Source: Acarospora socialis
Lineage: Eukaryota > Ascomycota > Lecanoromycetes > Acarosporales > Acarosporaceae
Direction: 5' to 3'
Assembly (NCBI GenBank): GCA_025617375.2
Contig: JAMYGW020000005.1
Span: forward strand, 744,001 to 808,000
DNA length: 64,000 nucleotides
The notes under the pieces were generated by a model. That model ran no database searches, was not told the DNA's origin, and saw only the letters and a program-made list of their open reading frames with translations. The translations under genes were made by a program, and so were the position numbers. Shown one piece after another: positions 24,037 through 35,007 of this stretch (its first letter is position 1; each line of letters starts with the position of its first letter).

Positions 24037-24694
24037 TATCGTCACGATTCGTTGATGCCGTTGACTGAACCGATTGAAAAGAGAAAGGCCAGCAGAAGTC
24101 TTTGACAGATGTCGTTTTGCGGCTGGTGGTAGCGTCGGTGAATGATCACAGCGCTTTTTAGCCTACTTCAATGGTGTTTGCGTCTTCGGGTCCTCTGGGT
24201 CACCGTCTTGCTATCGCGCTAGAACAAACAGGGATAGCCTTTAGTAGCAGACTAAGTTACCTAAGGTACCTAGGTAAGGTATTTGAAGACACAAATCGGC
24301 ATCGAAAGGTAAGGACGAATCATTTCTTGATCTTATTCCTAGCTGTGAAGGTGAGCAGATGCTACTTCAATCTCAGTTGAAGTTCAAGCTTGCCGGGGTT
24401 GCCTGAAGAACCCTAGGCGCTTACCCTAAGTAATAAACGAACAAAATCGTCAACTCGCTCTATCATATTTACGGTACCATGTCACCATCGAGTAGTTTAA
24501 GGTCATAGACTCAGCAGTCAAGCATTTGTTTAAATGTATCTCCAGGTTCAGATCTCATAGAGGAGGTCTGGGTCAGATGTTGGCGTCGCTGAATGTTCAT
24601 AGAGTTATGAAAAGATAGGTATTCCTTTGTAGCCAAGAAATTCAATTTCACTATCCAGTTGAATACACCATTGCGCCCAGAGGCCAACCGCCAT
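24037..24694. other. Intergenic region, no gene seen
   Basis: SPT5 upstream region and peroxiredoxin 3' flank. A palindrome-rich patch (TTACCTAAGGTACCTAGGTA) lies at about 24258-24278. No gene is supported. Confidence 0.55.
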
Positions 24695-25637
24695 CTAAGC
24701 TGCTGCACTCGTCTGCTCTTTTGGTAGTGGTGTAAATCTCAGATAGGGCTTCACAATCTTGAACTTAGGGAAGAGATCCTTCGCCTGATCGTTACTGACA
24801 CCTGGGTGAACAATGACATCGTCACCTATCGCTAGTCAGTATTTGACTGGCATACGCCGTGTATGCAAGAAGATGAGCGTACCTGGGACCCAGTTGATCG
24901 GTGTGGTAACCCTGTGCTTGTCTCCCGTCTGCAGCGAGTCGACGACTCGGAGAACTTCCGCTGTATTTCGGCCGGTGGATGCCGGGTATGAGAGGATAGT
25001 TCGGATGGTCTTCTTAGGATCGATGATGAAGACACTTCGGATTGTGAACGCAATCCCCTTCTGGTCCACATTTGTCGTGTCCTGATAGTCGAGCATGTCG
25101 TACAAATATGCCACCTTTCGCTCCTTGTCTGCGATGATAGGGAACTTCAGATTGCTGCCAGATATCTCGTCGATGTCCTTGATCCACCCGCTGTGACTGC
25201 TGAGATCGTTCGCCGAGAGACCGATCAACTTGACGCCGCGCTTTGTGAACTCGGGCTCGAGCTTTGCAAAGGCACCTAATTCTGTTGTACCTTGTATTGA
25301 AGAGTGGTGAGCATACACCACAGTTACACCAGAGCGTAATAAACCTACAAACAGGGGTGAAATCGGCCTGCCCGTTTCACGTCAGTTTCTTCCAATCTGA
25401 ATCGAGCTTCTGCCAAAGGGGCGAGGGGGAGCCCTAACCGGGTGTGAGAAAAGGATGACCCATTTGTCGCCGATGAACTCATGAAAGTCGATGGGTCCAT
25501 TTGTCGTTTCAGCTTGGAAGTTGGGGGCTATGTTGCCCAGGCGCAAGCTGTGAAACGTCAACATTCATCCAGAACGGCCGTGCCCTAACCAGGCAAGAGA
25601 GGGATGCTGACGGTTGTGTACGTTCTTCGTGACCCAT
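24695..25637 (-). CDS. 1-Cys peroxiredoxin (Prx6 type)
   Basis: Five exons (25612-25637, 25439-25547, 25349-25367, 24883-25290, 24695-24825) encode 230 aa. LRLGNIAPNFQAETTNG begins the thioredoxin fold; ADFTPVCTTELGAF contains the peroxidatic Cys (about residue 52) with the conserved Pro/Thr, and the C-terminal arm PYLRFTPLP is typical of Prx6. The PVC motif lies across a 19-nt exon. It reduces peroxides with one catalytic cysteine. The first exon (MGHEERTQP) depends on a GTCAGC donor; the alternative is a start at 25564 without that intron (227 aa). Both give a normal length. There is no clear mitochondrial presequence. Confidence 0.9.
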
Positions 25638-26315
25638 GTTGCTGATGTATTTGAGCCTTGCGTATGGGAATGATAAATGAGTAAAGCACTGGTCAGCAAG
25701 TAAATGGATAGAGATCTGGTAAAAGAAATCCGACAGAGCAGAGAGTAGAGTATATGAATTTTGTGGAACAATCACGCAATCGGCTTCACCGCCCGGCAGA
25801 ATGGCTCTAATTGGATCAACGATAATCCGTTGTCAATCCGTCGAGTATCATTATTCAGCACACCTTACCCGATCTGACCAGGTCTTCACTTCAGGACATC
25901 TTTGGCCGATGCTTTACAGCTGTATGATTGAGCATCCATCCTGTACGAGTACACAGATGCTGGTAATCCCAAGCTACATTTTGACGAGTTACACCGAACA
26001 AAGGGTACAGTCCGTCTCGGTCTTAAGCAAAATCGTTTTTCATACCCTGATGGGGTACACTCGACCGAATTCACTAGATTTGTCACCGCAACCACTAGAG
26101 CACAATGTGTTGCCTCGATCTTATAATCCGTTACCTCAATGCAAGCAGGGCCGGACAGCTAAATTACATCTCATCTTTCTATCTTATTTGTGCGAGCAAT
26201 CCAAACAAGTTGCTCTGAAATGGACCGCTCCGTGGGAATATGCTGTCCGGGAATATCGGTGTTCGGCACAAAAGGCTTACCTAGGTAGTTACTGCGGAAC
26301 GAGCCGCTCGGGCTA
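25638..26315. other. Intergenic region, no gene seen
   Basis: Upstream of the peroxiredoxin and left flank of the inverted-repeat element. A plus-strand frame 25801-26316 runs 171 codons without any recognisable domain and is judged non-coding. Confidence 0.5.
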
Positions 26316-26800
26316 ATGGTGGATAGGGTACCGTAACGTAACTGCCAGTTATTCGAGCCAGCCACCTAAGCGAGTCACCTCAAAATCTCATACAAATTAC
26401 AACTATTTCAAAATTCAACAACTCCATGATATCAACTTCAAAATATCTGAAATTTGATTGTATGATAGAAACTAATATAAATTTTCATATAAACAACAGT
26501 TAGAAATTTAATATCTATTAGATAGAATTAAATATGAATATTTCATAAAATACTGTAAATTACACTGCTCTGTATCATCAACTTACTTTATAGAAAAAGT
26601 AATGATTCAAGAAGTGAGTATTATATATATACATGATATCTATAATCATTTTACAGATTAAATCTCTAGATTTCATATAGATGTTGTGAAGTTATAGCAT
26701 TTCAAAAATTTGTGATTTTTACATGTTTTTTTGATGGCTCGCTTAAGTGGCTGGCTCGAATAACTGGCAGTTACGTTAGATGACCACACTTATCCACCAT
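26316..26800. mobile_element. MITE-like element with long terminal inverted repeats
   Basis: A 41-bp block at 26334-26374 matches the reverse complement of 26738-26778 with a single mismatch, and the outermost 10 bp (ATGGTGGATA, 26316-26325) match 26791-26800 exactly; 8 and 12 unmatched bases separate the two blocks. Each block contains the near-palindrome TAACTGCCAGTTA. The 360-bp interior is extremely AT-rich, has no open frame, and its two halves keep faint inverted similarity, as in a foldback element. Size, inverted repeats and lack of a transposase fit a non-autonomous DNA transposon; no clear target-site duplication could be assigned. Confidence 0.8.
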
Positions 26801-26936
26801 ACTAACTCCGAAGTAGGTATATAGTGCCAGTGGATCAGCCCTTACTTTTCAATCCTTAATTTTCCTTAGTCCAATTGCAGCAACTACTTTGAATTGTTGG
26901 ATTCTTTAAGATGTCCATATTGATATTGCATCTTTC

Positions 26937-29035
26937 ATGACTACATTCATGGCTACGCCCGAGATCAGACTACCGCGGCATGGCGTCAGCTCGGGGGACA
27001 CTGACCCGAGTTTGAAAAAGACAGACTCACCGGACAAAAGGAATACAGCGAACCACGGCGGCGAGGGTGATGCTATCCCAGTCGAAGATTCTTCGAGCTC
27101 GCTGAACGAGCAGACAGTTGAATATCAATATCTCACATTCGAGACTGAATTGCCTGCGCCATCAACGATATCATCCTCGTTACCAGACGGCCGAGCCGCT
27201 CCTGACCCTCCAGATCTATCCAACTATGTCTCCCCATTTACCTGGTCTGAATCTCGAAAGTCCTTCATTACATGGCTCTCCTGCGCTGTCACCGTCGTTA
27301 CCGCCTACACGGCGGGATCTTACAGTCCTGCATCTGCTCAGATGTCCGCAGAATGGGGTGTAAGCGAAGAAGCCACCCTTGTGGGTATCACCACCTTCAC
27401 CACCGGCTTTGCAATTGCTCCTATGGTACTGGCACCGTTCTCCGAGTTTAACGGCCGCAAGCCTGTTTTCGTCGCTTCCGGGATCTTGTTCGTAGTCTGC
27501 CAGCTGTGCTGCGCAGTGACTCGGTCGTATCCCGGCATGCTCGTCGCTCGTTTCTTCGTCGGTGTTGGCGGGTCTACCTTTTCGACCATGGTCGGAGGGG
27601 TGGTCAGCGACATCTACCACACCAAGGACCGTAACACTCCAATGGCCCTGTTCTCCGGTGCCGCTCTATTCGGCACTGGTCTGGGACCGTTGGTGTCGGG
27701 CTTTATTGCACAGCATACTAGTTGGAGATGGGTTTTCTATGTTCAAGTCATCGATTGCGGCTTGATGATCTTGGCCGTGACCTTATTCTTTAAGGAAACG
27801 AGGGGCAGCGTACTCTTAAGTCGGAAGGCACATTTGCTGAATACATGGTATGAAGAAAGAGAAAAGGTCGGATTCGTAGGGTTCATGATGCCGTGTAATG
27901 ACGGCTCAGAAAAAAAGAGGAGTCAAAGGATCAGATGGAAGGTTAAATCGGACGAGGAAAGGGAAAGCCTCGCGAATATGATTGGAGTCTCGCTTTATAG
28001 ACCGTTTCGTAGGTTTTTCATGCCCTATGATCAGTGGATGGACATCCCCTGACCATCCACACAGATCTGTTGTTCACCGAACCTGTGTGCTTTTGGTTCT
28101 CCATGTGGGTGGCTTTCAGCTGGGCTGTGCTTTACCTGACCTTCGGCGCTATTCCATTTGTTTTCACTACCCATCACGGTTTTGATCTCGAACAAAATGG
28201 GGCCGTCTTTGCAGGTAGGCTATGGCTCTGCTTTTCCCAACCATCCCAGTCTCCGGGTCCGGGCTTATCAAGTGTTTAGCTATTTCTATTGGCGCTATTA
28301 TATCAACCATTCTTAGCATATGGCAGGAAAAGGTCGCTATGCGCTTCGGGAAATTATCCTCAACACCAGAAGGGCGCCTTTACTTCAGCTGCATCGAAAG
28401 TGCATTGATGCCAATCGGGCTATTCTGGTCAGCTGAAGCCCCATATGGCTGAGTTGATGCCTTGGCTAATGATGGAATAGGTTCGGTTGGACGTTATTTC
28501 CTAGCATCCATTGGATCGTGCCCACACTTGCCGTTGGATGTGCTACCATGGGTATATTCTCGATCTATTTAGCAGTCTTCAACTACCTTGCAGATACCTA
28601 TCACCGGTATGCCAGTTCGGCATTGGCAGCACAGTCATTTTGTAAGTATAGCATGTTCTGACCATTTTCGAGATTGATCGATTTTGTTGGTTCACGAGAC
28701 CAGGCAGCTCATCTTCAGGTCATAGGTCGAAACATGCTTGGAGGCATTTTCCCCCTTATAACGACTCCGATGTTCCGCCGGATGACGTTTCAGGGTGCCT
28801 CAAGCTTTCTTGGCGGCGTGGTCAGCATCTTTAGCCCGTCAGTTTGTCTGAACGCTATCGTGCTGATATCCTGATAGGGAGCTCTTCTCACCATCGTACC
28901 CTGGGTCCTCGTCTTTTATGGCCCAAGGATTCGTGCTAGAAGCAGATTCGCAAGTGTAAGTCATGCCCTATACCCAATGAAACTCTCACGAAGCAACTTG
29001 TGCTGATACTCGACCACTAGGAGATCATGGGTTGA
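26937..29035 (+). CDS. MFS transporter, DHA1 drug/polyamine type
   Basis: Seven exons (26937-28008, 28065-28214, 28280-28427, 28481-28641, 28726-28820, 28878-28955, 29021-29035) give 572 aa. A polar N-terminus of about 110 residues precedes twelve predicted membrane segments. Visible family marks are APFSEFNGRKPVF (motif A), VARFFVGVGGSTFSTMVGG, SWRWVFYVQ, RPFHLLFTEPVCFWFSMW at the central loop, SIYLAVFNYLADTYHRYASSA and VPWVLVFYGPRIRARSRFASEIMG at the end. The last exon codes only EIMG and the stop. Introns 3 and 5 use GTCAGC donors. The gene looks broken until these are removed. Probable proton antiport of drugs, polyamines or metabolites at the plasma membrane. The MITE-like element lies 136 bp upstream of the ATG. 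Confidence 0.88.
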
Positions 29036-29640
29036 GTGGCTGACGAAACTGGAAAGGGTTTTGAAATTATTGATGCAACCCCCCACGGAATCCCAGAACA
29101 TTCGCCCACCCTTCGCAAATTTTCAGATGAATATTTGACGCCACGTTCGGCCCGGCGATCCGAGACGCACATAGCTACGACGGAATTCAGCCGCTTAGGT
29201 TGAATCCTAAGGTAAGCGGTTGAGCGGTTGACCCGTCCTTGGTCCAAATAGCCTGGTAGGAACGGGCGTTGCGGATCGGCAAAGTTTACTTCATGGCTCT
29301 CCTCGCTGGTTGATGAATTCATACAGCTAGGAAACAAAGTGATATCACATCACTGAAAGGAGACGACATTGAGGCGAGGAGCAGCACAAACAGTCAGGAG
29401 AGGGAATAACGTTATTCCTGTTAGAAGATAGGAATGAGACGAGGAGCAGCAGTGGAAGAGGAAGTAAAGGTGATATCAAAGGTGCTCGTCGGGGGACACG
29501 GCGTATCAATGATCTACAAGCAGTACCAGAGTCCACAGCACCCACGGTATCATATACCAACATAGTCACGTATACCGACTTTAATTCGAGATATACGTCC
29601 AGAACTACCGCTCATACACGCCCAGATGTTCCAACATCCA
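29036..29640. other. Intergenic region between convergent genes
   Basis: About 600 bp between the MFS transporter stop and the aldehyde dehydrogenase stop. Short frames only. Confidence 0.55.
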
Positions 29641-31277
29641 TCACAACCTCGTGCCCATATTTACATGCACCGCCTTCGCGTTCGTATACGCCGCTAATCC
29701 TGCCTCTCCCAGCTCTCGGCCGATGCCACTCTGCTTGACGCCACCGAAGGGAATCCGGAAATCCGAGTCGTTTGACGAATTCACCCACACCATGCCCGCC
29801 TCGATGTTCCTCGCCACACGATGCGCCTTCGTGATATCCTGCGTGAAGACCGCGCTACCCAGCCCATACGTCGTATCGTTCGCCCGGGCCACCGCCTCTT
29901 CCTCGGTCTTGAAGCTGGCGATGACGACAAAGGGCCCGAAGACCTCTTCGCGGTAGATCTTCATGTTGTCCTTCACGTCCGTGAAGACGGTCGGGGAGAT
30001 GAAGAAGCCCTTGCCGTTGACGTCCTTGTACGCCTCCCCGCCCGTCGCCAGCGTGGCGCCCTCGGACTTGCCGGACTCGATGTAGCCGAGCACCTTCTCG
30101 TACTGCGCCTTGGTGACCTGCGGGCCCTGGAAGGTTTCGTCGTTGAAGGGATCGCCCACTTTGCTGACGGACTTGACCTGCTTCTTGAATTCCTCGCAGA
30201 ACTTGTCGTAGATGGTGTCCTGGACCAGGATGCGCGAGGTGGCGGTGCAGATCTGGCCCATGTTTGACATGATGCCCACGTGGCTCCACTTGACGGCCTG
30301 GTCGAGGTCGGCGTCGTCGAAGACCAGCAGCGGCGACTTGCCGCCCGTCTCCAGCGTGATGTTCTTCATGTTCACCGCGGCCATCTTCATGATCTGCCGG
30401 CCCGTTGCCGTGCTGCCGGTGAAGGCGATCTTGTCGATGTCCAGATGCGACGCGATGGCCGCGCCGCAGTCTTTGCCGTAGCCGTTCAGTACGTTCACCA
30501 CTCCCGGTGGGAAACCAGCCTCTTTGATCAGGGTGGCGAGGTAGAGGATCGAGAGCGGGGTTTGTTCGGCGGCTTTGATGACGATCGTATTGCCGCACGC
30601 CAGCGCCGGACCGAGCTTCCATGCCGCCATTGCCAGCGGGTAGTTCCACGGGATGATCTGGCCGCAGACGCCGAGCGGCTCACGGAGAGTGTATGCGAAT
30701 TTGGCGGGCGATGTGTTGATGACTTGGCCGTGGATCTTGTCGGCGTAGCCGCCGTAGTATTTCAGTACGCCAGCGACCTCGGCAACGTCTTCGTTCAAAG
30801 CGACTTGGTACGGCTTTCCTGTAGAGTCAAGCCCATCAGTCATTGATCACCTGGAGTACACGGCCAGAGCAACTGGGGGTATGAACCGTTGTCCCACGTC
30901 TCGATCGTCGCCAGTGTCTCGGCATGCTGTTCGACAAGCTCGGATAGCTTTATCATCAGGTTGCCCCGGTCTGTTGAGGCCATATCTCGCCATGACGGGT
31001 CCTTGAACGCCTTGCGGGCAGCTGCAACAGCAATGTCGACGTCGTCGGCGCCGGCGGCGTAGACTGATGTTATTTCGGTCTCGTCGCTGTAAATTTGTCA
31101 TCTAAGTAGACCCTTCAAACCATTTTTATAGAATACTGAGGGAGCATACGTAGGGTTGATGCTCGTAATCTTCTCTCCTGCCTTCGATTTGACGAATTCG
31201 TTATTGATGAAAATCCCAATTGGTTGCTTATACTTTCGCCCATTGGGCGCCGTGAGCTCGACAGTGAGGTCTGACAT
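29641..31277 (-). CDS. aldA: Aldehyde dehydrogenase (NAD(P)+)
   Basis: Three exons (31150-31277, 30887-31086, 29641-30818) encode 501 aa. Class-defining residues are present: IIPWNYPL, FTGSTATGR for the cofactor, LETGGKSPLLVF with the general base Glu (about 266), GQICTATSR with the nucleophile Cys (about 300), and EVFGPFVVI and IPFGGVKQSGIGRELGE near the end. It oxidises acetaldehyde and similar aldehydes to acids; the Aspergillus aldA enzyme acts in ethanol use. The ATG at 31277 gives the usual MSDLTVELTAPNG start. The frame stays open upstream to an ATG at 31391 and would add 38 residues resembling a mitochondrial presequence, but that ATG lies only 20 bp from a TATA box. Divergent from the methyltransferase gene. 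Confidence 0.95.
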
Positions 31278-31410
31278 TTTGCTTCTGGTTGCAGTGAAGG
31301 TCCGGATGCTCGTGATAGATATGCTTGGTCGAAAGGGGAACGTTCGTGAGGTTGTTGATAGCAGGAGCTTGCAAATACTGCACTTTGGCATGAGATGAAT
31401 CCCCGCCACA

Positions 31411-31418
31411 CTTATATA
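31411..31418 (-). promoter_or_regulatory. TATA box of the aldehyde dehydrogenase gene
   Basis: TATATAAG reads on the minus strand 134 bp upstream of the ATG at 31277 and 20 bp upstream of the alternative ATG at 31391. The spacing favours transcription starting downstream of 31391, supporting the shorter protein. Confidence 0.5.
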
Positions 31419-31704
31419 CAATGGATCGTACAGTATTCCGCAAGGGGAAGAGGGGTCAAGCAGCCGGTAACTTAGGTCATATCAATAAGGGATAAACTTG
31501 CCTGATGTAGCATAGCCGGGACTGCCCCACAAAGCTGACCGAAGTCTCGATACCTCGCACTGCTCGCCCCAGTTAGCGGTACTCTACCTTAGACCATCCA
31601 CCGCAATGCTGAACCCCAGCGTGATATATGCTCTCTCCGCAGCTTTGAAAGCACAATGAAAACGTAGGCTACATCTTCGGCGCCTCTCTCACTCATCGGC
31701 CACG

Positions 31705-32403
31705 ATGGGCGACGCCGCTTCATCCCCCGACGCCCGAATCGACCACAGCGCCGCGCTGACCTATTGGAATTCGATCTCGCCCAACGTCGCCGGCATGCTC
31801 GGCGGCTACCCGCAAATTTCCCGCGTCGACCTGCGCGGCTCTGCCAACTTCCTCGCGAAGCTACGCCGCCAAGACCCGGAACCCTCGCCTGGCCCGTTGC
31901 GCGGTGTGGATTGCGGGGCGGGCATCGGCCGCGTCACGGCTGGCTTTCTGAGCAAAGTATGTGAGGTTGTGGATGTGGTGGAGCCGGTGGAGAAGTTTGC
32001 GCGGGAGGCGACGGAGGCGAAGATGCTGGGGAAGGGCAGAGTGGGGGAGGTATTTGTGGTTGGGCTGGAGGAGTGGAGGCCGGGGCCGAAGAGGTACGAC
32101 GTGGTTTGGAATCAGTGGTGTTTGGGGCATTTGACGGATCGGCAGATGGTGGCGTATTTGGAGAGGTGCAGGGAGGCGGTCACGCCTACGGGGTGGGTTG
32201 TGGTTAAGGAGAATTTGAGTACGGATCGAGAAGGGGCGGATATCTTTGACGAGGTGGATAGCAGTGTGACGAGGACAGATGGGAAGTTTCGACACTTGTT
32301 CCGGCAGGCGGGAATGAAGATCGTGAAGACGGAGTTACAGACTGGCTTTCCTAAGGGTTTGTATCCGGTCAGATTCTATGCCCTTCGACCAGACAGTGGA
32401 TGA
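31705..32403 (+). CDS. tae1: Protein N-terminal (alpha-N) methyltransferase
   Basis: Single exon, 232 aa, the usual size. ALTYWNSISPNVAGMLGGYP binds the substrate N-terminus; GVDCGAGIGRVT is SAM motif I; VVDVVEPVEKF, VWNQWCLGHLTD and VVVKENLS plus DSSVTRTDGKF are the conserved motifs of the NTM1/TAE1 family. It methylates the alpha-amino group of proteins starting Met-(Ala/Pro/Ser)-Pro-Lys, including ribosomal proteins. The ATG at 31705 is followed at once by family-like sequence. It lies 427 bp from the divergent aldehyde dehydrogenase start and converges on the EVE-domain gene. Confidence 0.92.
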   Translation: MGDAASSPDARIDHSAALTYWNSISPNVAGMLGGYPQISRVDLRGSANFLAKLRRQDPEPSPGPLRGVDCGAGIGRVTAGFLSKVCEVVDVVEPVEKFAREATEAKMLGKGRVGEVFVVGLEEWRPGPKRYDVVWNQWCLGHLTDRQMVAYLERCREAVTPTGWVVVKENLSTDREGADIFDEVDSSVTRTDGKFRHLFRQAGMKIVKTELQTGFPKGLYPVRFYALRPDSG

Positions 32404-32663
32404 CGATCGGAATACGCGTCGAAGCCTGTTCGCATTGCCTGCTATCTCTAAGTTTTAACGAGCTGCCCCTTGTTGCTAAGTAAAGCAGCTCCGCAACCTT
32501 CCTACTAAGGTCGACAGCTGGCGAGCATCCGACCTCACCGAACGCCACGCTATAACGATTCCAGAAGCAAGAGCGCACATTGGGACACCAGGAAGACCTA
32601 TTGCCAACCAAGCAGTAGGAATGCACTGTGAGAAGACGGATTTTGATCGTGTAAGGCGTCAGA

Positions 32664-34167
32664 TCAAAGCCTTGACTTCCGGGAACCCTTTCCAGTGTTG
32701 CCGTCTGCCTTTTGCGCCAGCACACTGTTCCCAGGATCCTCGTCCTTCGCAGCAGATTGCACGTCGACGGTGCCCTTCTCTTCACCAGTAGTTTCGTGCT
32801 TTCGAACGCGGTCGGGTAAAACGCCATTGTGATGCACGTCCGCTGGGATCTCATCGGCCCCGTTGTATGCTGGATTAGCGTTGTCAGTAGCCGAAAGTGC
32901 CTCTGTACCCTCAATTCCATTTTCGTGAGAACGATTTTGTTCCACCGGAGCTTGGACCGAGGCTTCAGGGTTCGTCTCCACTTCCGCCAAGCTCATGATA
33001 AACTCCCACTCCTTCTTCGTCACCTTGGAGACGCTTAGCCGGCTCTGCTTTAGCGTCTGCATGCCTTCGAGGATTCCTCCGGCCTTGGAGAACTTCTGAA
33101 GATCTTTGAGTCTGACAATGCTGTCAAACTTCTGCCGAAACTCTACATGCACCATATCCCATTTGGGCTTCTCTGGAACCGACTTTGGGTCATAGTAGGG
33201 ATGGTCAGGGTCGAAAGCGGTGTCTGTATTGCAAGGCAGTCAGTCTTGACAGTGGCTTCGAAATCACAAGCACGTTTCGCAAAGGGCAGATTTACCATCT
33301 ACCGAGTGCTCTCGGACGATTTCCATAACCCCGGCAATGCCTGGCACTTTGGTATTCGAGTGATAGAAAAATGCCAGATCGCCTTTACGCATCGCCCTCA
33401 TATTATTTCTGGCTATTTCTTGAATCAGTGTCGTTCAGTTTCAAGATCAAGATTGAAAGCTCGCCTGTTGCATTGCGCACCCCTAGCAACAACTGTCAGA
33501 TATTCCTGGGTAGCTGATTGGAGATCCGAGGCTTACCGTCCCAACCCTCCGGCTCCTTTGCATTTCTCAAATCATCGATCGAGAACTTGACATCCCGCCC
33601 TTTCTCAATCCGACTTTCCGGCTCCGCCTTCATAAGCCAATACGACGTCCCCTCCTCGTCCTCATCCTCGTCATCCGACTCTTCCGCCGCCTGCACCGCC
33701 TTACTCGACGGAACCTCTACAGAAACGTCGGAACCTCTGCGCTCCTGTGTTGCCGTCCCGTGGAGTTCTACTTCCTTCGAAGCTGTCTTTTTCGCCTTGC
33801 CTTTCTTGCCAACTCCCCGCGCTCCCACCTCTGGCATCTGCGTAGCGTTCGTCGTTCGCGTCTTTTCTGTTGTTGTATTTGACTTATCTGTGAGTTTTGC
33901 TGTCTTCGTAGTTTTCTGAGTGATGGGCTTTTGAGCTTGTGTTGGTTCGTTTCGTGTGGAGGTTGCTTTACGCGGCCTGCCCCTCTTTTTGGGTGGGTTA
34001 TGTGTGCTAACGTCGTCGTTGTTGGTGGAGGAACGTCTAGGCCGACTGGAAGCTGCTGTCTCCGTAAACACTCTGCCATTGGCACGTCGGCCTTTCTTTG
34101 TCACTGGAGTTGCTGCTGTAGGGGTCTCGAGGCCAGCTTGTAACGCGTTGCGTTTTGTGCGAGGCAT
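32664..34167 (-). CDS. EVE-domain protein (THYN1-like) with AT-hook
   Basis: Four exons (33537-34167, 33465-33482, 33296-33412, 32664-33223) encode 441 aa. A basic, disordered N-terminus contains an AT-hook (KKRGRPRKA), followed by an acidic patch and the EVE domain: SYWLMKAEPESRIEKGRDVKFS, EGWDGVRNATARNNM, RAMRKGDLAFFYHSN, GIAGVMEIVRE, DPDHPYYDPKS, WDMVHVEF. Human THYN1 and other EVE domains bind modified DNA or RNA bases; nuclear binding to such bases is inferred. The 18-nt second exon ends at a GC donor (GCGAGC), the only choice that restores VRNATARNNM at family length. The C-terminal 120 residues are polar and unconserved. Confidence 0.88.
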
Positions 34168-35007
34168 GACGGTAGCTTTTGTCTTGGTGTTGGTCGCGTT
34201 CGCGCCAGTGAGTGGAGTGAAGTATCAAGTATGATCAGAATAAGCTATGGCGTCTGGTTGTGGTTAAGAGTAAGGAAAAAGAGAGGAGGTAATGTTGGAT
34301 GAAGTGCTCTGAGCTCAACTTCAAGAGCTTATCTTAGTGTGGCATTACAGCGGCAGATGCCGTGTTCCATTACTGACTTCGAACTCAAGTGTTTACCCTA
34401 AATTTTGAAGGTAGTCAGTGTAAGAATCATGATATCAGACACTTGGAATAAGAAGTGCTAGTGACTTTCATGATCAGATACATTTCTTTTATGTTCCTTT
34501 CATTCTAAAAGTGAAGCCTACAGATCTCTGCTCATATGTTGCTGCTAGATCTCTTGGCAAGTGAGGTGAATATGACTGTGGTGAGACGCACTTGAGCACA
34601 AGTCTCTCGTGTAATAACACCTTTACAGTGCTACCTAGTGCTACCCTCGCTCTTGACCAGCTGACCATTTGATGTTGAGTACTGCAAGTCCAATCTCAGG
34701 GGAAGCATATGGTGCCGTTCAGGGCCAAATCCAAGCTCATGCACCTCTCCAAGCAAGCGTTCCCGGGGCGCCTATAAGGGCGATGTCCGCCCACGATGGT
34801 AAGACAAGTGCCGGCCGCTGGTGGCGTAGTTCGCTGTCCGGCGAACGGTGAGATTGGGTCTCCGTGACAATCTGGGATGGTTGTCTGTATGAAACATGAT
34901 GATTAAGCCTTGTCTTACTCATGCCCTTGTGTCGCGACAACGCCGATGCTGGTCATCGGCAATAGTCTGAGACTAACTCTAAGGCCTCCCCCACTATCAC
35001 TTGTTCT
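34168..35007. other. Intergenic region, no gene seen
   Basis: About 840 bp upstream of the EVE-domain gene and downstream of the membrane protein. No supported frame. Confidence 0.55.

Noticed and set aside
25801-26316. 171-codon plus-strand ORF beside the inverted-repeat element
   Set aside because: No domain, average composition, and it reads into the element's edge.
26937-29035. MFS transporter as a pseudogene
   Set aside because: The frame changes and stops all disappear with six introns that restore conserved motifs and a normal C-terminus.
29855-30846. Long frames on both strands inside the aldehyde dehydrogenase
   Set aside because: Frame shadows of a GC-rich conserved exon; no independent motif.
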